A DNA stretch of 64,000 bases from Aphidius gifuensis. Its lineage: Eukaryota; Arthropoda; Insecta; Hymenoptera; Braconidae. Below the pieces are notes generated by a model that did no database searches, was not told the origin of the DNA, and saw nothing but the letters and a program-made list of their open reading frames with translations. Numbering within the stretch: position 1 is the stretch's first letter; each line of letters begins with the position of its first letter. Positions 13,460 to 26,194 of this stretch are shown in pieces. Location: positions 23,772,469-23,836,468 of the forward strand of contig NC_057790.1 of assembly GCF_014905175.1 (NCBI RefSeq). The letters run 5' to 3'. The position numbers and the translations under genes were made by a program.

Positions 13460-16400
13460 TTATTCTTCACCATTTATTCTTTTTTGCACATTACCTAAAT
13501 ATTTAGCAAAATTTTCAGATGCATGTTTTAAAATTGATAAGCCAATTCTAAATTTAACTTCAGCAATTTTTTTGACAAAATTAAATGCATTTAAACCATC
13601 CTCAATTGGTGTTGATGTACTGGTTGTTGGAATTCTACTTGTTGTAATTTTTTCAGTTGCTTTTGTTGGATAATTAGTTGTTGATTGTGTTGATGAATCA
13701 ATTTTATTTTCAACAGTTGTAACATCAATATTACTATTTTCTTCAACTTCATATTCTTTTGTTTTTGAAATAATTTTATTTGTTGTTGTTGTTGTTGTTA
13801 ATTCTTCACGTGGTTTATCAGTCGTTGTTGTTGATGTTTTCATATCAATTTTAACATCTGGTTTATCTGTATTCATATTATTCATATCAGAAGGTAATGC
13901 AGTATCAATAATATCTAATATTTCATTATTAAAATCATCTTCATGTTCATCTTTTTCACTTCTTGTTGGTATCATTTGTATAACTGATTCACGTTTTGCT
14001 CTTATTTTTACTTGCTCATCATTCCTATGATAAATAAAATCATCAATATTTAATGATCTTGGTCCATGTTCAACTGCAACAGCAGCTGGTTGATTGACAC
14101 TATCATCATAATTATTATCATCATTATTTATTGTTAATGGTTGTGCATTTGGTTGTTCAATGATTTTTTCTTCTAATGGATTTTTTAAAAATTTTAAACT
14201 CTGTGCAATCTGTTTTTCAAAATCAGTTGGTATTGATTCAGTTGTTGCTATAATACGTCGATTTTTATTATTAACATTATCATCATCATCATTATTATTA
14301 TTATTTGTATATTCTTTTGGTATATTACCAACAACAAATTTTCTATCATTATTATTATAATTATCATTTCTATGATTTTTATTATAATCATTATTTTGTT
14401 TTTTATTTGTATCATAATAATTTTGTATTGTTGTTAATTCAGGATATTTAAATTCTGTATTTTTATATTTTAAATCATGTAATTTTGTATTTGATACTGC
14501 AGATGATGTTGTATATTTTTGTTCATTTTTAATTGTTGTATATGAATCACCATATGCACCATCATATGTCTGATATCTGTATGGATTATTAACATAATCT
14601 TTGCTACTAATAAATTTATCATCATTTGGTGTCATACCTTGTAGTACTTTTGAAAAAATTTCTTCTTCATTTTGACCAAAATTACCACTATATTCATCCA
14701 TATTATTATTGTTATTTGTATATTTATAATTTTGATGAACAATGTCATTTCTTCTTGCAATAACACCACCAAATGGATACAAAAAATAACTGGCTAAACC
14801 AAGACCAAGACCAACAAGTGACATTACACCAAAACTAGGCATAACTTCTTTGCTTAAATAATTATAAATTTGTGTACCAAATGGTTTAGCAACTTGTTTT
14901 TTTTTATTTTTATCATTTACATCAGGAACGACTTTTGATTCTTGAATTGTATTATCAGTTGGTGTTACTGATGATGCTACAGAGTCAGCTATTTCTTGGA
15001 AAAGTTCAGATACTGATCCTATACCAAGTGGATCTGATTCTGTTGATTCTGTTGTTGTTGTTGTTGATGATGATGATGATGATGATGGTTTTCTCCTTCT
15101 TGTCTTGTTCTTTTTTCTTTTTGGTTTTTTTGTTGATGATGTTGGTGTTTCAGATGTTGTTGATGTTGTTGTTGATGTTGCTGTTGTTGTTGTTGTCGAT
15201 GGAGATGTTGATGTTTCAATTTTAGTTAATTCAGATTTTAAATTTAATTTACCATCAACATGTGAATTATTTAATTTTATATGATCTTTATTGGTTGAAT
15301 GTGATGCCTTTTTTCTTTCTTCAATTTTTTCAATACGTAAAATTGGAGCATTAACTTTTATTGGCTCAATTTCAATTGTTGTTGGTGTATCAATTGGTTT
15401 TTTAAATTGAATTTTTGATGATATATTATTATTTGGTTTTGTTATTTTTGATTTATTTATATTATCAGTAAATGTTGATGTTGAATTTAAATTTTCATCA
15501 ATTTGAGAATCATTTATTGTTGATGGTAAATTTTTATTTGAATCAATATTAAAATTTGCTTGAATTTTTTTAGTAAATACTGCATTTGGTACTGATTCAA
15601 TTTGACTTTTTGGAGTTGTTATCATTGAAATTGGTTTAAATGTAACTTTTTCAATTTTAGATGTTGCATTGTAAATTTGTGAATTTAAATTTTTATTATT
15701 AACATCATTTTTATTTGATTGTTTACGAATAATTGATGGTTTTGTAGTACGACTTGGTGTTGGTTTAGCAATTTTCATTGTTGTTGTTTTTGTTACAGCT
15801 GCTGATTTTGGTGTTGTTGATCGTGGCTTTGATGAGTTACGACTTGTTGATGATGATGATGATGTCTTTTTATCATTTTTATTTAGCTCATGAGCATTGA
15901 TTGTTGTTGTTGTTATTGTTTTAACTGTAGCTGATAATTCTAGAGGTTTTTCTGTTGAATATAATTCAGCACGAGATGTCATTATTGAATCAACTGTTGT
16001 TGTACTTTCAGATTTTATTGTTGGTAATTTTTTAACAACTGTTTTTTGTGTTATTTGTTCAATTGGAATAACAGTTGTTGATGGTTTAACAACATCTTTT
16101 TTTAAAGTCGTCTCAATTTTATCCTGATGATTATTACTTATTTTAAATGGAAATATTGTTGTTTGTTCTTCATTTAAGATACCACTAGCTGGAATATTAT
16201 TTTCTTGTTTTTTATCAAATGGTTTTGGTGTTGTTTTTGGTGGATTAACTTGTACCCAAGTTGAAATACCACCTGCTGTTGTCGTTGATGGTGATTTTCT
16301 GTTGAATAATGATGTTGTTTTTGTATCAGATAATTCAATTTCTAGCTCTTCATCTGTAAGTGCCATTGCTTGACCAGGATGACCAAAATGTGTATAATGA

Positions 16401-16892
16401 TATTTTGAATTAACTGGTCTAGTATGACTATTATCAGATGATAATATTTCTGAATTATTTGTTTTAACAATTTCCATTTTATTATCTTCATTTAATTTGT
16501 TTGTATCATTTCTAATTATTTCCTCAGATTTTTGAGAATTTTTTTCGTCTGGTTGTTGAACTAGCAGAACCAAGCTTGGCTCAGCTTCTTGATTTTCTTT
16601 GATGTTCACCATGTCATTACTTCCAGAGACATTCAACAGCTGAGTTGCAACTGTTCTCAATGATTGATCCATGTGCTGATAATGATTTAGTTCACGTGTT
16701 GGTAAGTCCACTCTGAAAACACATAAATTTTATAAATTACTATCACATACATAATCGTTTGTTTCATTTTTTTTTTTTTTCATACAATCAATCAATTTCG
16801 ATTGTAAATTTTCTCTTTACACTTTCTAATCATTTCAAATTTTTTTTTTTCAATACTTACCTATGTTTTTCATAATATAATTCAATCATCAT
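13460..16892 (-). CDS. Large Thr/Ser/Asn/Lys-rich protein with one hydrophobic segment
   Basis: Main exon 16712-13460; a short 5' exon 16892-16861 (ATGATGATTGAA..., donor ATAG|GTAAGT) joins in phase to give 1094 residues. The main exon has no ATG at its 5' edge and opens behind TTTTCAG, so an upstream exon is required. The N-terminus reads MMIELYYEKHRVDLPTREL and has no signal peptide, so the true first exon could be another one. The bulk is Thr/Ser-rich with short repeats (TTTTT, SSSSS) and basic patches (KKPKRKKNKTRRRKP). A hydrophobic stretch, FGVMSLVGLGLGLASYFLYP, sits about two-thirds along and is followed by ARR. A furin-like RAKR occurs later, and the end is amphipathic (FVKKIAEVKFRIGLSILKHA). 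The family is not recognised. Confidence 0.7.
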
Positions 16893-17350
16893 ATTTACAA
16901 AACAAATAATTTAAAATAAATTTAATATATATTTTTAATAATAATTATAGTATACAATAAATGACAAAAAATATGATAAATTATTTAGAATATTTTATTT
17001 ATTTTACATAAATAATTTATATTATTTTTTTTCTTACTATTTCTTACCTGAAAAAAAAAATGATTAGTAAAAAATATAAAATTATGATACAATCTGATCA
17101 TTTGTTTATAAAAATTTAAAAAAAAAAAAAATATGATAGTAAACGAGTTATATAAACTTTATAATTTCTAGCATTAATGTCTTAAAAAATTTGTCATTAA
17201 AAATTATTTACGTTTTTTTTTTTTAGTAATGAAAAAAATTTATAATTAATAAAATATCGAAAATCAAATAAATAAATGTTAATAAAATTGATAATAATAA
17301 ATAGTATAAATAAATTATTAATATTTTGTTTTGTTTTTTTCTTTTTAAAT
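16893..17350. other. Short gap between two minus-strand genes
   Basis: About 460 bp of AT-rich DNA between the probable start of the upstream-facing gene and the stop codon of its neighbour. It must contain the 3' UTR of the latter and perhaps the leader of the former. A TTTTTTCAG|GTAAGAA junction on the minus strand near 17048 could be a zero-length splice site or a leader exon boundary. Confidence 0.4.
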
Positions 17351-20017
17351 CTATCTACGTCTACTTTTTCTTCTTTTACTTTTCCACTCTTCCCAATTTC
17401 TATTTTCATTGAGTGATTGTCTAACAACTTCATCAATATTCGGTGTAAATCTAATATTAACTTGATCAGATGCACGAGCAAAATCAAGACCTGTTGTAAA
17501 TGCCCAAGGGAAAAACATTGCACCAACACCAAGTACACCAGCAGCAAGTGCTGCAAATGGTGCTGCTGCAATTGTAAATAAACCATAATTAAGTGGATTT
17601 AAAATTGTTAAATATGTAAAGATTGATGTAACACCATCAAGTATACTAGTTGGTGATAAACCAAACATATCATCATCATCATCATCATCGTCGTCATCAT
17701 TATTACCAGCATTAATTGTTGTTAGTGCTGTTGAATCACCATTACCACCACCAGCACCACTAAGTAAACCACTAGCACCATTACCAAGTACACCAGCCCC
17801 AGCCAAACCAATAAGCTGATTACCAATACTAGGTAAATTTGAAGCAACAGCACCTGAACTAATACCACTACCTATAACTGATTGACCAGCTGATACACTA
17901 CCAGCTTCAGAAAATTCTGATTCTGCTAATGCATCACCAGCATATTCAATATTTGTTTCTTGATTAACATCATAAGGTGAAGGATTACAATCATTACAAT
18001 TAGTATGATGATTATTATCATCAGTAATAATTTGTTCAGTTGGTTGTGGCTGTGGTGGTTCTGATATTTCTGGTAATTGTGTTGGTGGTGCTAATGATGA
18101 TGTACCATGAAAATGATCAAAAATATGATCAAAATGTTTATTAGGATAATTATTTTCAACCTCATCAATCCCCCCATCAACAACAACATTATCATTACCA
18201 TCAGAATTTTGATTAACATCTGAATAATAATTATTTGGTAATTTATTTTGTTCAGTTTCATCTATACCAACAATATCAGCATCAAAATTATTTGTACTAA
18301 GTACTTGTGAATTAATAATAATATTTAAATCTGTACAACCTTCTTTACTTTGTTGTATTGTATTATTAATTTTTGTTATTGAATTAATTGTTATTGTTGG
18401 ACAATCAGAATTAATAAATTGTGATTCTTGTGTATTTGTGTTATTTGTTGGGATAAACATTATATGAACATTTGGTGGTTGTTTTAGTGTTGATGTATTT
18501 GTAGAATTTTGATGTGTCTCATTGATACTTGTATTTTGTTTATTTGATAATGGATTTGTTATATGAACAATTGTATCTTGTGATACTTCAGATGTAGGAC
18601 GATACACTGGACGTTTTTTATTTTCATCAATTGTTGGATTATCAGTTAGTAAATCATCAATTGTCGTTGATAATGATTGGGTATTCATTGTAACAGGATT
18701 ATTTGTTAACAATAAATTATCTGAACTATTATATTTGGGTGTCTCATCAGGTAATGAAAAATCATTTGCTTTTTCATCATCATAAAGAGCTAATGAATTT
18801 TCAGTTGATAAATTTTCATTGATACCAGGCTCAAAAGCATTTGTAAATGATTGTCCAGGTTTAAAATCTTGACTAACTGTATTACTTTTATTATCAGCTG
18901 ATGAAAATGGAGGTATTTGAAGCCATTGAATAATTTCTTGGACATTTGGATGTGATAATTGTTCACGATTATTTGATAAACTAACAGGTTTTCTATTGCT
19001 ATTATTACTTTGTTCAATTGGTTTAATAGTTGTTGTTTTTATTAATGGTTTTTTTGTTTTTTTATTGTTATCATTATTAATTGATGTATATTTTTCGTAA
19101 TTTATAAAATCTTGAACTGTATTGGGTGGTTCATTTGGCCAATTTTTTGATTTTTCATTAAATATATCGGGTTTTTTGTTAGTTGGTAAATTAATTGGTA
19201 CTGGGTAATTTTTTATTGGATGTTTTTTAATAATTGTTATGTTACTTTGTTTATGTTTTGTATTAAATAAAAATGGTGACGATGATGATGATGATGATGA
19301 TGATGAAAATGTAACTGGTCTAATAACAACTAAATTTTTAACAACAGTTGGTGCTTTTGTTGTACTTGTTGTTGTACTTGTTGTTGTTGTCGTTGTTGAT
19401 AATTTTTTAACTGAATTAATTTTAGTATTAATTTTTTTATGTTTAAATGAATCATTGTCATTGTTAAGTATACTTATTTTAGCAATATGACGTAAGCTAA
19501 TATCATCATTTTTAAATCCACTATTATTATGATAAATTTTAACATAATCATTTTGTAATTTTATTGTATTATTTGAATTATTATTAATCCAATTTCTTGT
19601 TAATTTTGAACGTCTTGATGATTGTCCCATACTATGTAATATACCTGGTGTAAAATTATTATTATAAAACTTATTTCTAAATGGATTTTGCGAGCTGATT
19701 GTCGATGACCAATACCTGCTTCGCACTTGTTCATTATTTTCATCATCAATAATGCCTTTGACGATTTCTTTTTTAACTTCCTGTATTGCTGTTTTATTTT
19801 TTTCTGTAAAAAAACAAACGCAATGATAAGTATATAGTTTTAAATGGAAAATATATAAATTAACATATTGTGACATTTTGATGGTGAATATGTTATTTAT
19901 TACATGATAATCGTGATTGTAATAATATTTATAATTCTTACCAATTTGCTGGGGTCTCGCATCAACCTGGGCCAATAAAATAGCACCGAGGATTATGCAT
20001 ACTAATTTGAGTTGCAT
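17351..20017 (-). CDS. Secreted Asn/Ser/Thr-rich protein with Gly/Ala-rich hydrophobic C-terminal region
   Basis: Two exons: 20017-19942 (start, CAAATTG|GTAAGA) and 19803-17351 (TTACAG|AAAAAA), giving 842 residues. The signal peptide is clear (MQLKLVCIILGAILLAQVDA, then RPQQ). A long low-complexity part contains poly-Ser and Thr runs and a ten-residue Asp run. The C-terminal 200 residues have a Gly/Ala-rich segment (LIGLAGAGVLGNGASGLLSG) and then hydrophobic stretches including LFTIAAAPFAALAAGVLGVG. The protein ends in a basic KSKRRKSRRR. The 138-nt intron has no in-frame stop, so its retention would only insert 46 residues. An acceptor (GTTACAG) just before the start codon shows that a 5' UTR exon lies upstream. 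The family is not recognised. Confidence 0.8.
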   Translation of the reverse strand: MQLKLVCIILGAILLAQVDARPQQIGKNYKYYYNHDYHVINNIFTIKMSQYVNLYIFHLKLYTYHCVCFFTEKNKTAIQEVKKEIVKGIIDDENNEQVRSRYWSSTISSQNPFRNKFYNNNFTPGILHSMGQSSRRSKLTRNWINNNSNNTIKLQNDYVKIYHNNSGFKNDDISLRHIAKISILNNDNDSFKHKKINTKINSVKKLSTTTTTTSTTTSTTKAPTVVKNLVVIRPVTFSSSSSSSSSSPFLFNTKHKQSNITIIKKHPIKNYPVPINLPTNKKPDIFNEKSKNWPNEPPNTVQDFINYEKYTSINNDNNKKTKKPLIKTTTIKPIEQSNNSNRKPVSLSNNREQLSHPNVQEIIQWLQIPPFSSADNKSNTVSQDFKPGQSFTNAFEPGINENLSTENSLALYDDEKANDFSLPDETPKYNSSDNLLLTNNPVTMNTQSLSTTIDDLLTDNPTIDENKKRPVYRPTSEVSQDTIVHITNPLSNKQNTSINETHQNSTNTSTLKQPPNVHIMFIPTNNTNTQESQFINSDCPTITINSITKINNTIQQSKEGCTDLNIIINSQVLSTNNFDADIVGIDETEQNKLPNNYYSDVNQNSDGNDNVVVDGGIDEVENNYPNKHFDHIFDHFHGTSSLAPPTQLPEISEPPQPQPTEQIITDDNNHHTNCNDCNPSPYDVNQETNIEYAGDALAESEFSEAGSVSAGQSVIGSGISSGAVASNLPSIGNQLIGLAGAGVLGNGASGLLSGAGGGNGDSTALTTINAGNNDDDDDDDDDDMFGLSPTSILDGVTSIFTYLTILNPLNYGLFTIAAAPFAALAAGVLGVGAMFFPWAFTTGLDFARASDQVNIRFTPNIDEVVRQSLNENRNWEEWKSKRRKSRRR

Positions 20018-21515
20018 TTTTACACTGTAACAAATAAATAAATAAACAATTTAATTAGTAAAAATTTATTTTTAATTTTATACAATCAAATTATAAATTT
20101 AAAAGAAAAAAATTTCTATCTAAATATTGGATATTTCGAAATTTTATAAAATATCATTTCGAAATTACGTAATTATTTTTTATATGTAAATTTAATTGTT
20201 TTTTTTAAAAAAGAAAATATAGTTAATAATAATGTGTATTCTTGTCACATTTCTTAGTTACGAATTTTTTATTTATTTATTTATTTTTTTATTTAAGAAA
20301 TTCAAGGCTAGAGTTTGATGCTGTCTTATTTTAATTCGATGCTCGTAAATTTCTACCACGTCAATGCCAATAAAATTCATTGACACCAAAAAATTTTTTT
20401 ATTCAAATATCTCAAAGTAAATTTAAAAATGAAAAAAAAATTTCAAAAGAAGATATAGGTAAAGAAATAAAAAAAATAAAAAAAAAAAAATACAGTAAGA
20501 AAGATTTTTCATCAATTCTTTTACAGTTTTTTTTTCTCACAGGTTTATATACCTATACATCAATTCTTTAATCTTTTTTCATGACGGTATTTCTTTTTCA
20601 TTTCTTCATTCCTTTTATAAATCTATATGTATATATATTTTTTTATTTCATTTGGAAGCGCGCATTCAATAACGGGATCAGCGTTCCTGAGCCTCGACGT
20701 TCCGTTTTGCATGTGTCGTTGTCTCATCGTCACGCCTTAATTCCATAATAAATAATATACAATTTTATTTTTTTCAATTTCAAAATTTATATAAGAATGT
20801 TACTACAGACCCACATACAGATTATTATTATTTATTATCAAAAAAATATACATTAGAAAACTACCTATACGCATTGTAATAAACAAGAAAAACCATGTCG
20901 AAATAAAAGTAGTACAATCGATTGAATAACAACAATATCAATAATAATAATATATATTTTTTTTTTATTTATTTAAAAACAAGTATTTTCCGGTACGTCG
21001 AATGTTCCAGGCGGAACAGATGTTTCATAAATATACATAAGATCCTGCTATTTTCTTTTACTCTCGTTATGAAAATGATAAAAAATGATATTAGTTTTTA
21101 TTTTTATTGTAGCCCACATATTATAATAAAATAAATATAAATAAATAAATAATAAAAAACAATATTAAATTGTAGTTTAATCGTAAAAACAAATATTTTG
21201 AATTTATAAATTTTAAATTTAATGATTGTATCACTGGGTCAGTAACGCTTCTTGAGGAAAAATATAAAAACAATCCCAACAGGGCAACACCTGCTGGAAA
21301 TAAACTGTGCCCCTTATTTTTTATATTTAATTATAATAAAGTTTCGCAACCAGAACGTACTAAAATCACTCAATCTCAACGATATACGTAATTCAATTTT
21401 TTTTTAAATATTCTAATTACTGTCTTCTGCAGCATTAATCAAATTATTAAACTCTAAAATTAATAATTACCATAATTTTGCATTTAATTATGGATTTTTT
21501 TTATACAAAACTTAC

Positions 21516-22010
21516 CCCGAGATTTGACTTTTATTATCAGCAAATCAACCCCATCCACAAATGAATTTAAAAAATAAAAAATAACACTTTTTAAAACCGA
21601 ACTTGACCGTTTATATTATTTATTACGATTTGAATCGAAATTTACTCTAAATTATATCGAAAAAAAAAAAAAAATTACTATTTTAAACTCGCGAAAAAAA
21701 AAAATATTTGAAACAATTTAAAAAGCAAAAAAAATACGATAACGATTATCTTTATTTAAATTTGAAAAAAAAAAATAAAATGAGGTAACAATTGAGGTAA
21801 AAAATAAGACACGTTTGGAGACAACACTTGAAGATTGTTCGAGGGCAATTCTTCGACTGTTGATGCACGGCTGACCGAGTGTTCGTCGTCCGTGTATACG
21901 TACCACTCCTGGACACAGTGGATGTTGGGAGGTGAGGTCCGACTTGTAATCCCCAAAACCCGTTATTTTGAAAAGGCTGACAGGTACGTATACGGTTTTG
22001 TATATAAAAG
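21516..22010 (-). promoter_or_regulatory. Candidate promoter and noncoding first exon for the gene at 17351-20017
   Basis: On the minus strand TTTTATATAC (about 22002-22010) is followed about 28 nt later by an initiator-like GTCAGCC (about 21976-21982). A good donor, CTCGGG|GTAAGTTTT, lies at 21515/21516. The gene downstream needs a leader exon because its start codon sits 7 nt inside an acceptor-bounded exon (acceptor at 20025-20027). The 21840-21990 part is clearly GC-richer than the surroundings. This is inference from motif spacing only. Confidence 0.35.
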
Positions 22011-22479
22011 ATGAGTTGAATGACCCTATATCATGTGTCTATACAGTATGCTAAGTATTTTAAAAATAATCACACAATTATTGCCCACCACCGCCCCTCT
22101 TTCAAAAGGTTAATAAATGTTATATTGTTTTTTTTTTTTTTTCAAATTATTTTTCTATAATGGGGCTATTGAAAAAGAAAAATTATAGCTGCAAGGGTTT
22201 CTTCATTGTTTGAATATTTAATTTGAAAAAAAAAATAAAAAAGATTGGATATAAAATACTAGTTTGTAGACATGGGGTTTTAAATGATCCTTGAATCTCA
22301 GTCCTTTAATGTTGTCCTAGGCAGGTGGATGGAATTTTTTTTTATTCTTTTTTTGATCCTATCTCCTCCCTTGATAAAAATTTTTCCCCTTCGTCACTGA
22401 TCTTCCCACAACTAAGTGGTCTAAATTCCTGTATTTTTTTTTTTTTTTCCATTTACAATCTAATTTTATTATTATTTTC

Positions 22480-22790
22480 TTCTTTGATTTTTATTTTTCT
22501 AAATGTAGTCTTGAATTTTTTATTATCTTTTTTTATTAAGGGCTTTTCTTTGTTTGTGGCTGAACCAAGTTGTTTTTTTTTTTTTTTTAAATATATTTCT
22601 ATGGTGCAGGGTAATTATGTTGATCGGTTTTTATAAACTCATCATGACGCTTTAGCATGATATCCATCTACTTTATTGTTAGAGTATTAAAAAAAAATTA
22701 TTTTCAACAACAAAAAAAAATATAATATATAAAAAAAGACAATTAATTCAAGTGTCATTATTTTGTCACTGTGTATTTTGAATTTATATT
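22480..22790. repeat. Diverged duplicate segment, copy 1
   Basis: This stretch aligns by eye, with gaps, to 26195-26500. Shared landmarks in the same order are TTTGATTTTT, a TTTGTCTGTGGTTAAACTGA-like block, TATTTCTAYGGT, CGGTTTTTATAAACTCAT-like, and AATTAATTCAAGT followed by CATTATT.TGTCA. I judge the identity as moderate, and T-rich composition inflates it. Confidence 0.4.
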
Positions 22791-25365
22791 TTAAAAAAAA
22801 GAAATCAAAAGCTGTAAAATGTAACTGCATTTTTTATCTTGATTAAATTTGAATTAATTTTTGTATTAAAATATAAATTATATGATAATTTTGCTTGATA
22901 AATTATTATTTTTTGAATGAATGTATTATTTTTTATTGCTATATAGAAATATTTTTGAAAAGTGCATTGGTTTATTGGTGAGCTCAATGTTAGACGTGAT
23001 CATCTTGTGGGCGTAACAAAAATAAAATATACCGTTTTAAAATCGTGGCTTGATTTACGTCATTCAAGCATTAATAATCATGAGACACTTACAAAATTTA
23101 TTTGTTATTAAAAAGAAAAAATTTATATCAATATACATACGAGTGTACTGAGTGCAATGATGCACTTTCATCAATATAAAATTGCACATGTCACTATGAC
23201 TTTTAAATTAAAAAACAATACAGTAAATTATATTTTATTTGTAATTTTAAAATTGCATATAAACTACATATAAATAAATTACACACATCCCATATAATAA
23301 GCAAGGAAAAAAACAACATCTTTTGACAATAAAAACTGTAATTGAAATATCAATTCACAGCATCAGGTGAAAAATATTCACCGAGTTGTAAATTTTCTTG
23401 GAATATAAAATTGCATGTTCACTATAGATTCCCCAGGTCATAGGACAATTTAAAAGAAAATACATGTAATGTATACAAAGAGAGTAAAAAAAAAATAAAA
23501 ATAGATTAGAAAAATTGATAGCCAACAAGTAAATAAACAGTACAAAGATCCGTTTCAAGATCAACGGTCATGTTTCTATGTCGAAATGTTTCTATGTCGA
23601 AATAAACAATAAGCTTTATAATGTTTTTAAAAAAAAAAAAATTTCTTATTTATATATATTTAATATATATTTTCAACAGCAAGTTGGTAGTTGAATAATA
23701 AAAATATAACATTTATTGCAACTATTATAAAATGAAGCTAATATCATTGCAGTTTTTCAGTATGAAAAAAAAATAATAAATCAAAAAACAAATTTAAATT
23801 CACATTAAGCTATGTAGGACATAGCGGAAAATCCAATATCATATATATGCTGATTTAATATTTATTTATATTTTTTATAACAATAAAAAAATATATATTC
23901 AAATGATATATTTTTAGGAATATACAATGGCATTTACTTTGAATGATAAAAAAACACACCCCTGTCAGCTTAATCAACTTGATGATGATGGTGATGGTGA
24001 TGATGATAAAAAAAATAAATAAATATTGCTAACGAGATGAAAAATATTATTAGAAGTGGTCATGCGATAAATTACACAAAGCATTCATGCCAAAAATTTA
24101 TAAAGTACCTTTTTTTCTTTCTTTTTTTGTCAAGTTTAAAATGTTATCTTTTTCTTATGAATCATCATAAATATATATGAATTGTTAAGTATGTTTATAC
24201 ATGTGTCATTCACTTGGACTGATGATAAAAGTACCTGTCATTCGGTGCTTTGTTGTTATAAATCAACATCGTTAAAATTAAAAATCATCATTTGTCAAGA
24301 TGATAATCATAAAAAAAAATTTATTTTTATTATCATTTCATTTGGGAGATTATTTGGATTAATTTTTTAAATGGTTTATTTTTTTATGTGAAATAATTAT
24401 TGGATATATTATATTTGGTATATAAGTGAATTTATAAAATAAAATAATAAAATATTCGCATAAAAATCATGAGGCTTAAACGGCAACGGAGTGTAACATA
24501 AATTATGAGCTTGTAAACTGCTTGTTTTTTTTTTTAGTATATAATTGAAATTATCATCAGTTGAGGATCAATTTTAAATTGCTATTATGTACTTTTTTAC
24601 ACTACAAGAAAATATATAAATATTTTTATTTATTGCTTGGTTCGCGTAACACCAGGTGCAAGCAGCTGATATAATTTTAATATTCAGTAAATTAAAAATA
24701 AGAAAAAAAAGCTTAAAAAAATTAACAATACATTTAAAAATTTTCTAATTAATACAAAATTTTTAATGATTATTTTTAAATGGAAAAGTAAAAAGGTTTA
24801 TTTTTCAATTTCTTTTCTAATTAAAAAAACAATTTTTTTATAATTTATTTTAAATAAATTTAAATAGAAAAATTGCTAGTATATAGTTTTAATTTTATTC
24901 AGGATTTTTTGTTTTTAGTTTTCAGTTAAATATTATTATTATATGTGCCCATTAGAACTCTAATTATAAATTGAAATAATAACTTTGAAAAAACAAAAAA
25001 AAAAAAGATAATAAATAGGTGAATATTCTAATTCAAAAATCCATGTATATTATTATTATTTTTTTTGATGATAGATAATTGTATAACACCAAAAATGATT
25101 ATAATCATATAAAGCATGTAAAATTACCGGAAACCATAAAGGTACTTAATGAAATAAAAAAGTAGTTGAATTATAAAATATTTAAATATAACATGATAAT
25201 TTATAATATCTTGATAAACACATCAGGGAAGTTTCAAATTACCCAGCGACAAAAATAAAAAATCATAGTAATTAACAAAAAATAAAATTAAAAATAATTA
25301 TTTCTAAGAAATTAAGTTATTTATCAAATAGAAAAATAAAAAGAATCATAGAAGACCATACGTAT

Positions 25366-25865
25366 CTTGCAAAAAAGAAGAAAAAATTCTTTTATGAAAA
25401 AAAAACTTGTAATAACGTTAAAAATATTTAATGGATTAATTAAAAATAAATTACGACGTTATTGTTTATAAAAAAATATTGAATAAATAAATTTAATTTA
25501 TAAGTAAAAAGCTAATTCAATAAACTCTATATAAATAATAAAATAAAAAAAAAAAAATCTATTGAAATTAATTGTAAATAATAATGATTAATTAAATTTT
25601 AAATAAAAAATTTTTTGAGTTATAAAAATGCATATGTAAATAATAATAAATTAAAATAAATAAAAAAAATATATAAATTATTTTAAATAATAATAAATTA
25701 AATGAATTAATTCAGTTATCATTGAAAAAATAATAATATAGAATTTATTTATTTATTTAACATGTGTGTTTATATACTGTGCAATTTAAAACAACACCAC
25801 ACATAATTGCATTTTAGCATTATTGTCTATGAAAATATTCAATAAACTATAAGTATATAAAATTT
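25366..25865. repeat. Near-identical 500-bp direct repeat, copy A
   Basis: Runs from CTTGCAAAAAAG to AAGTATATAAAATTT. After the first 50 nt it matches copy B (29705-30208) with only a handful of substitutions and 1-3 nt indels, including non-AT landmarks such as GCAATTTAAAACAACACCAC and ATTGCATTTTAGCATTATT. Inside it, AATAACGT and ACGTTATT form a small inverted repeat about 45 nt apart. There are no obvious terminal inverted repeats, no target-site duplication and no coding frame. Confidence 0.9.
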
Positions 25866-25886
25866 TTTTTTTGTTGTCTATAAATT

Positions 25887-25909
25887 GTTAGTTAGTTAGT
25901 TAGTTAGTA
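25887..25909. repeat. (GTTA)n microsatellite
   Basis: Five tandem GTTA units plus a partial one, about 20 bp beyond the end of repeat copy A. It is not the insect telomere unit TTAGG. Confidence 0.9.
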
Positions 25910-26194
25910 TATTGACTATGTGTAAAGAAAGCTATGTAATCATTATTTATAAATGTATTTTAATGTTATAAATAAACTGAGGCACTAATATACCGCTACT
26001 CTTTTCATACATTGATTATGGATTAATGCTCATGACTATAGATCATTTAATATCATTTGCATGATATTCATGACTGCATTTAATTCATATTTCAAATAAT
26101 AATATACTACAATAATTTTTCATTATATAAAATATTTTTTCATCATCAATCTTGATAAAAATAAATGATCTAAATTTTAATTCATTTTTCATCA

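Noticed and set aside
21718..21956. Two overlapping minus frames of 62 and 66 codons
   Set aside because: Both open in a GC island that fits a leader/promoter better; ends are low complexity and neither has matching splice phases.
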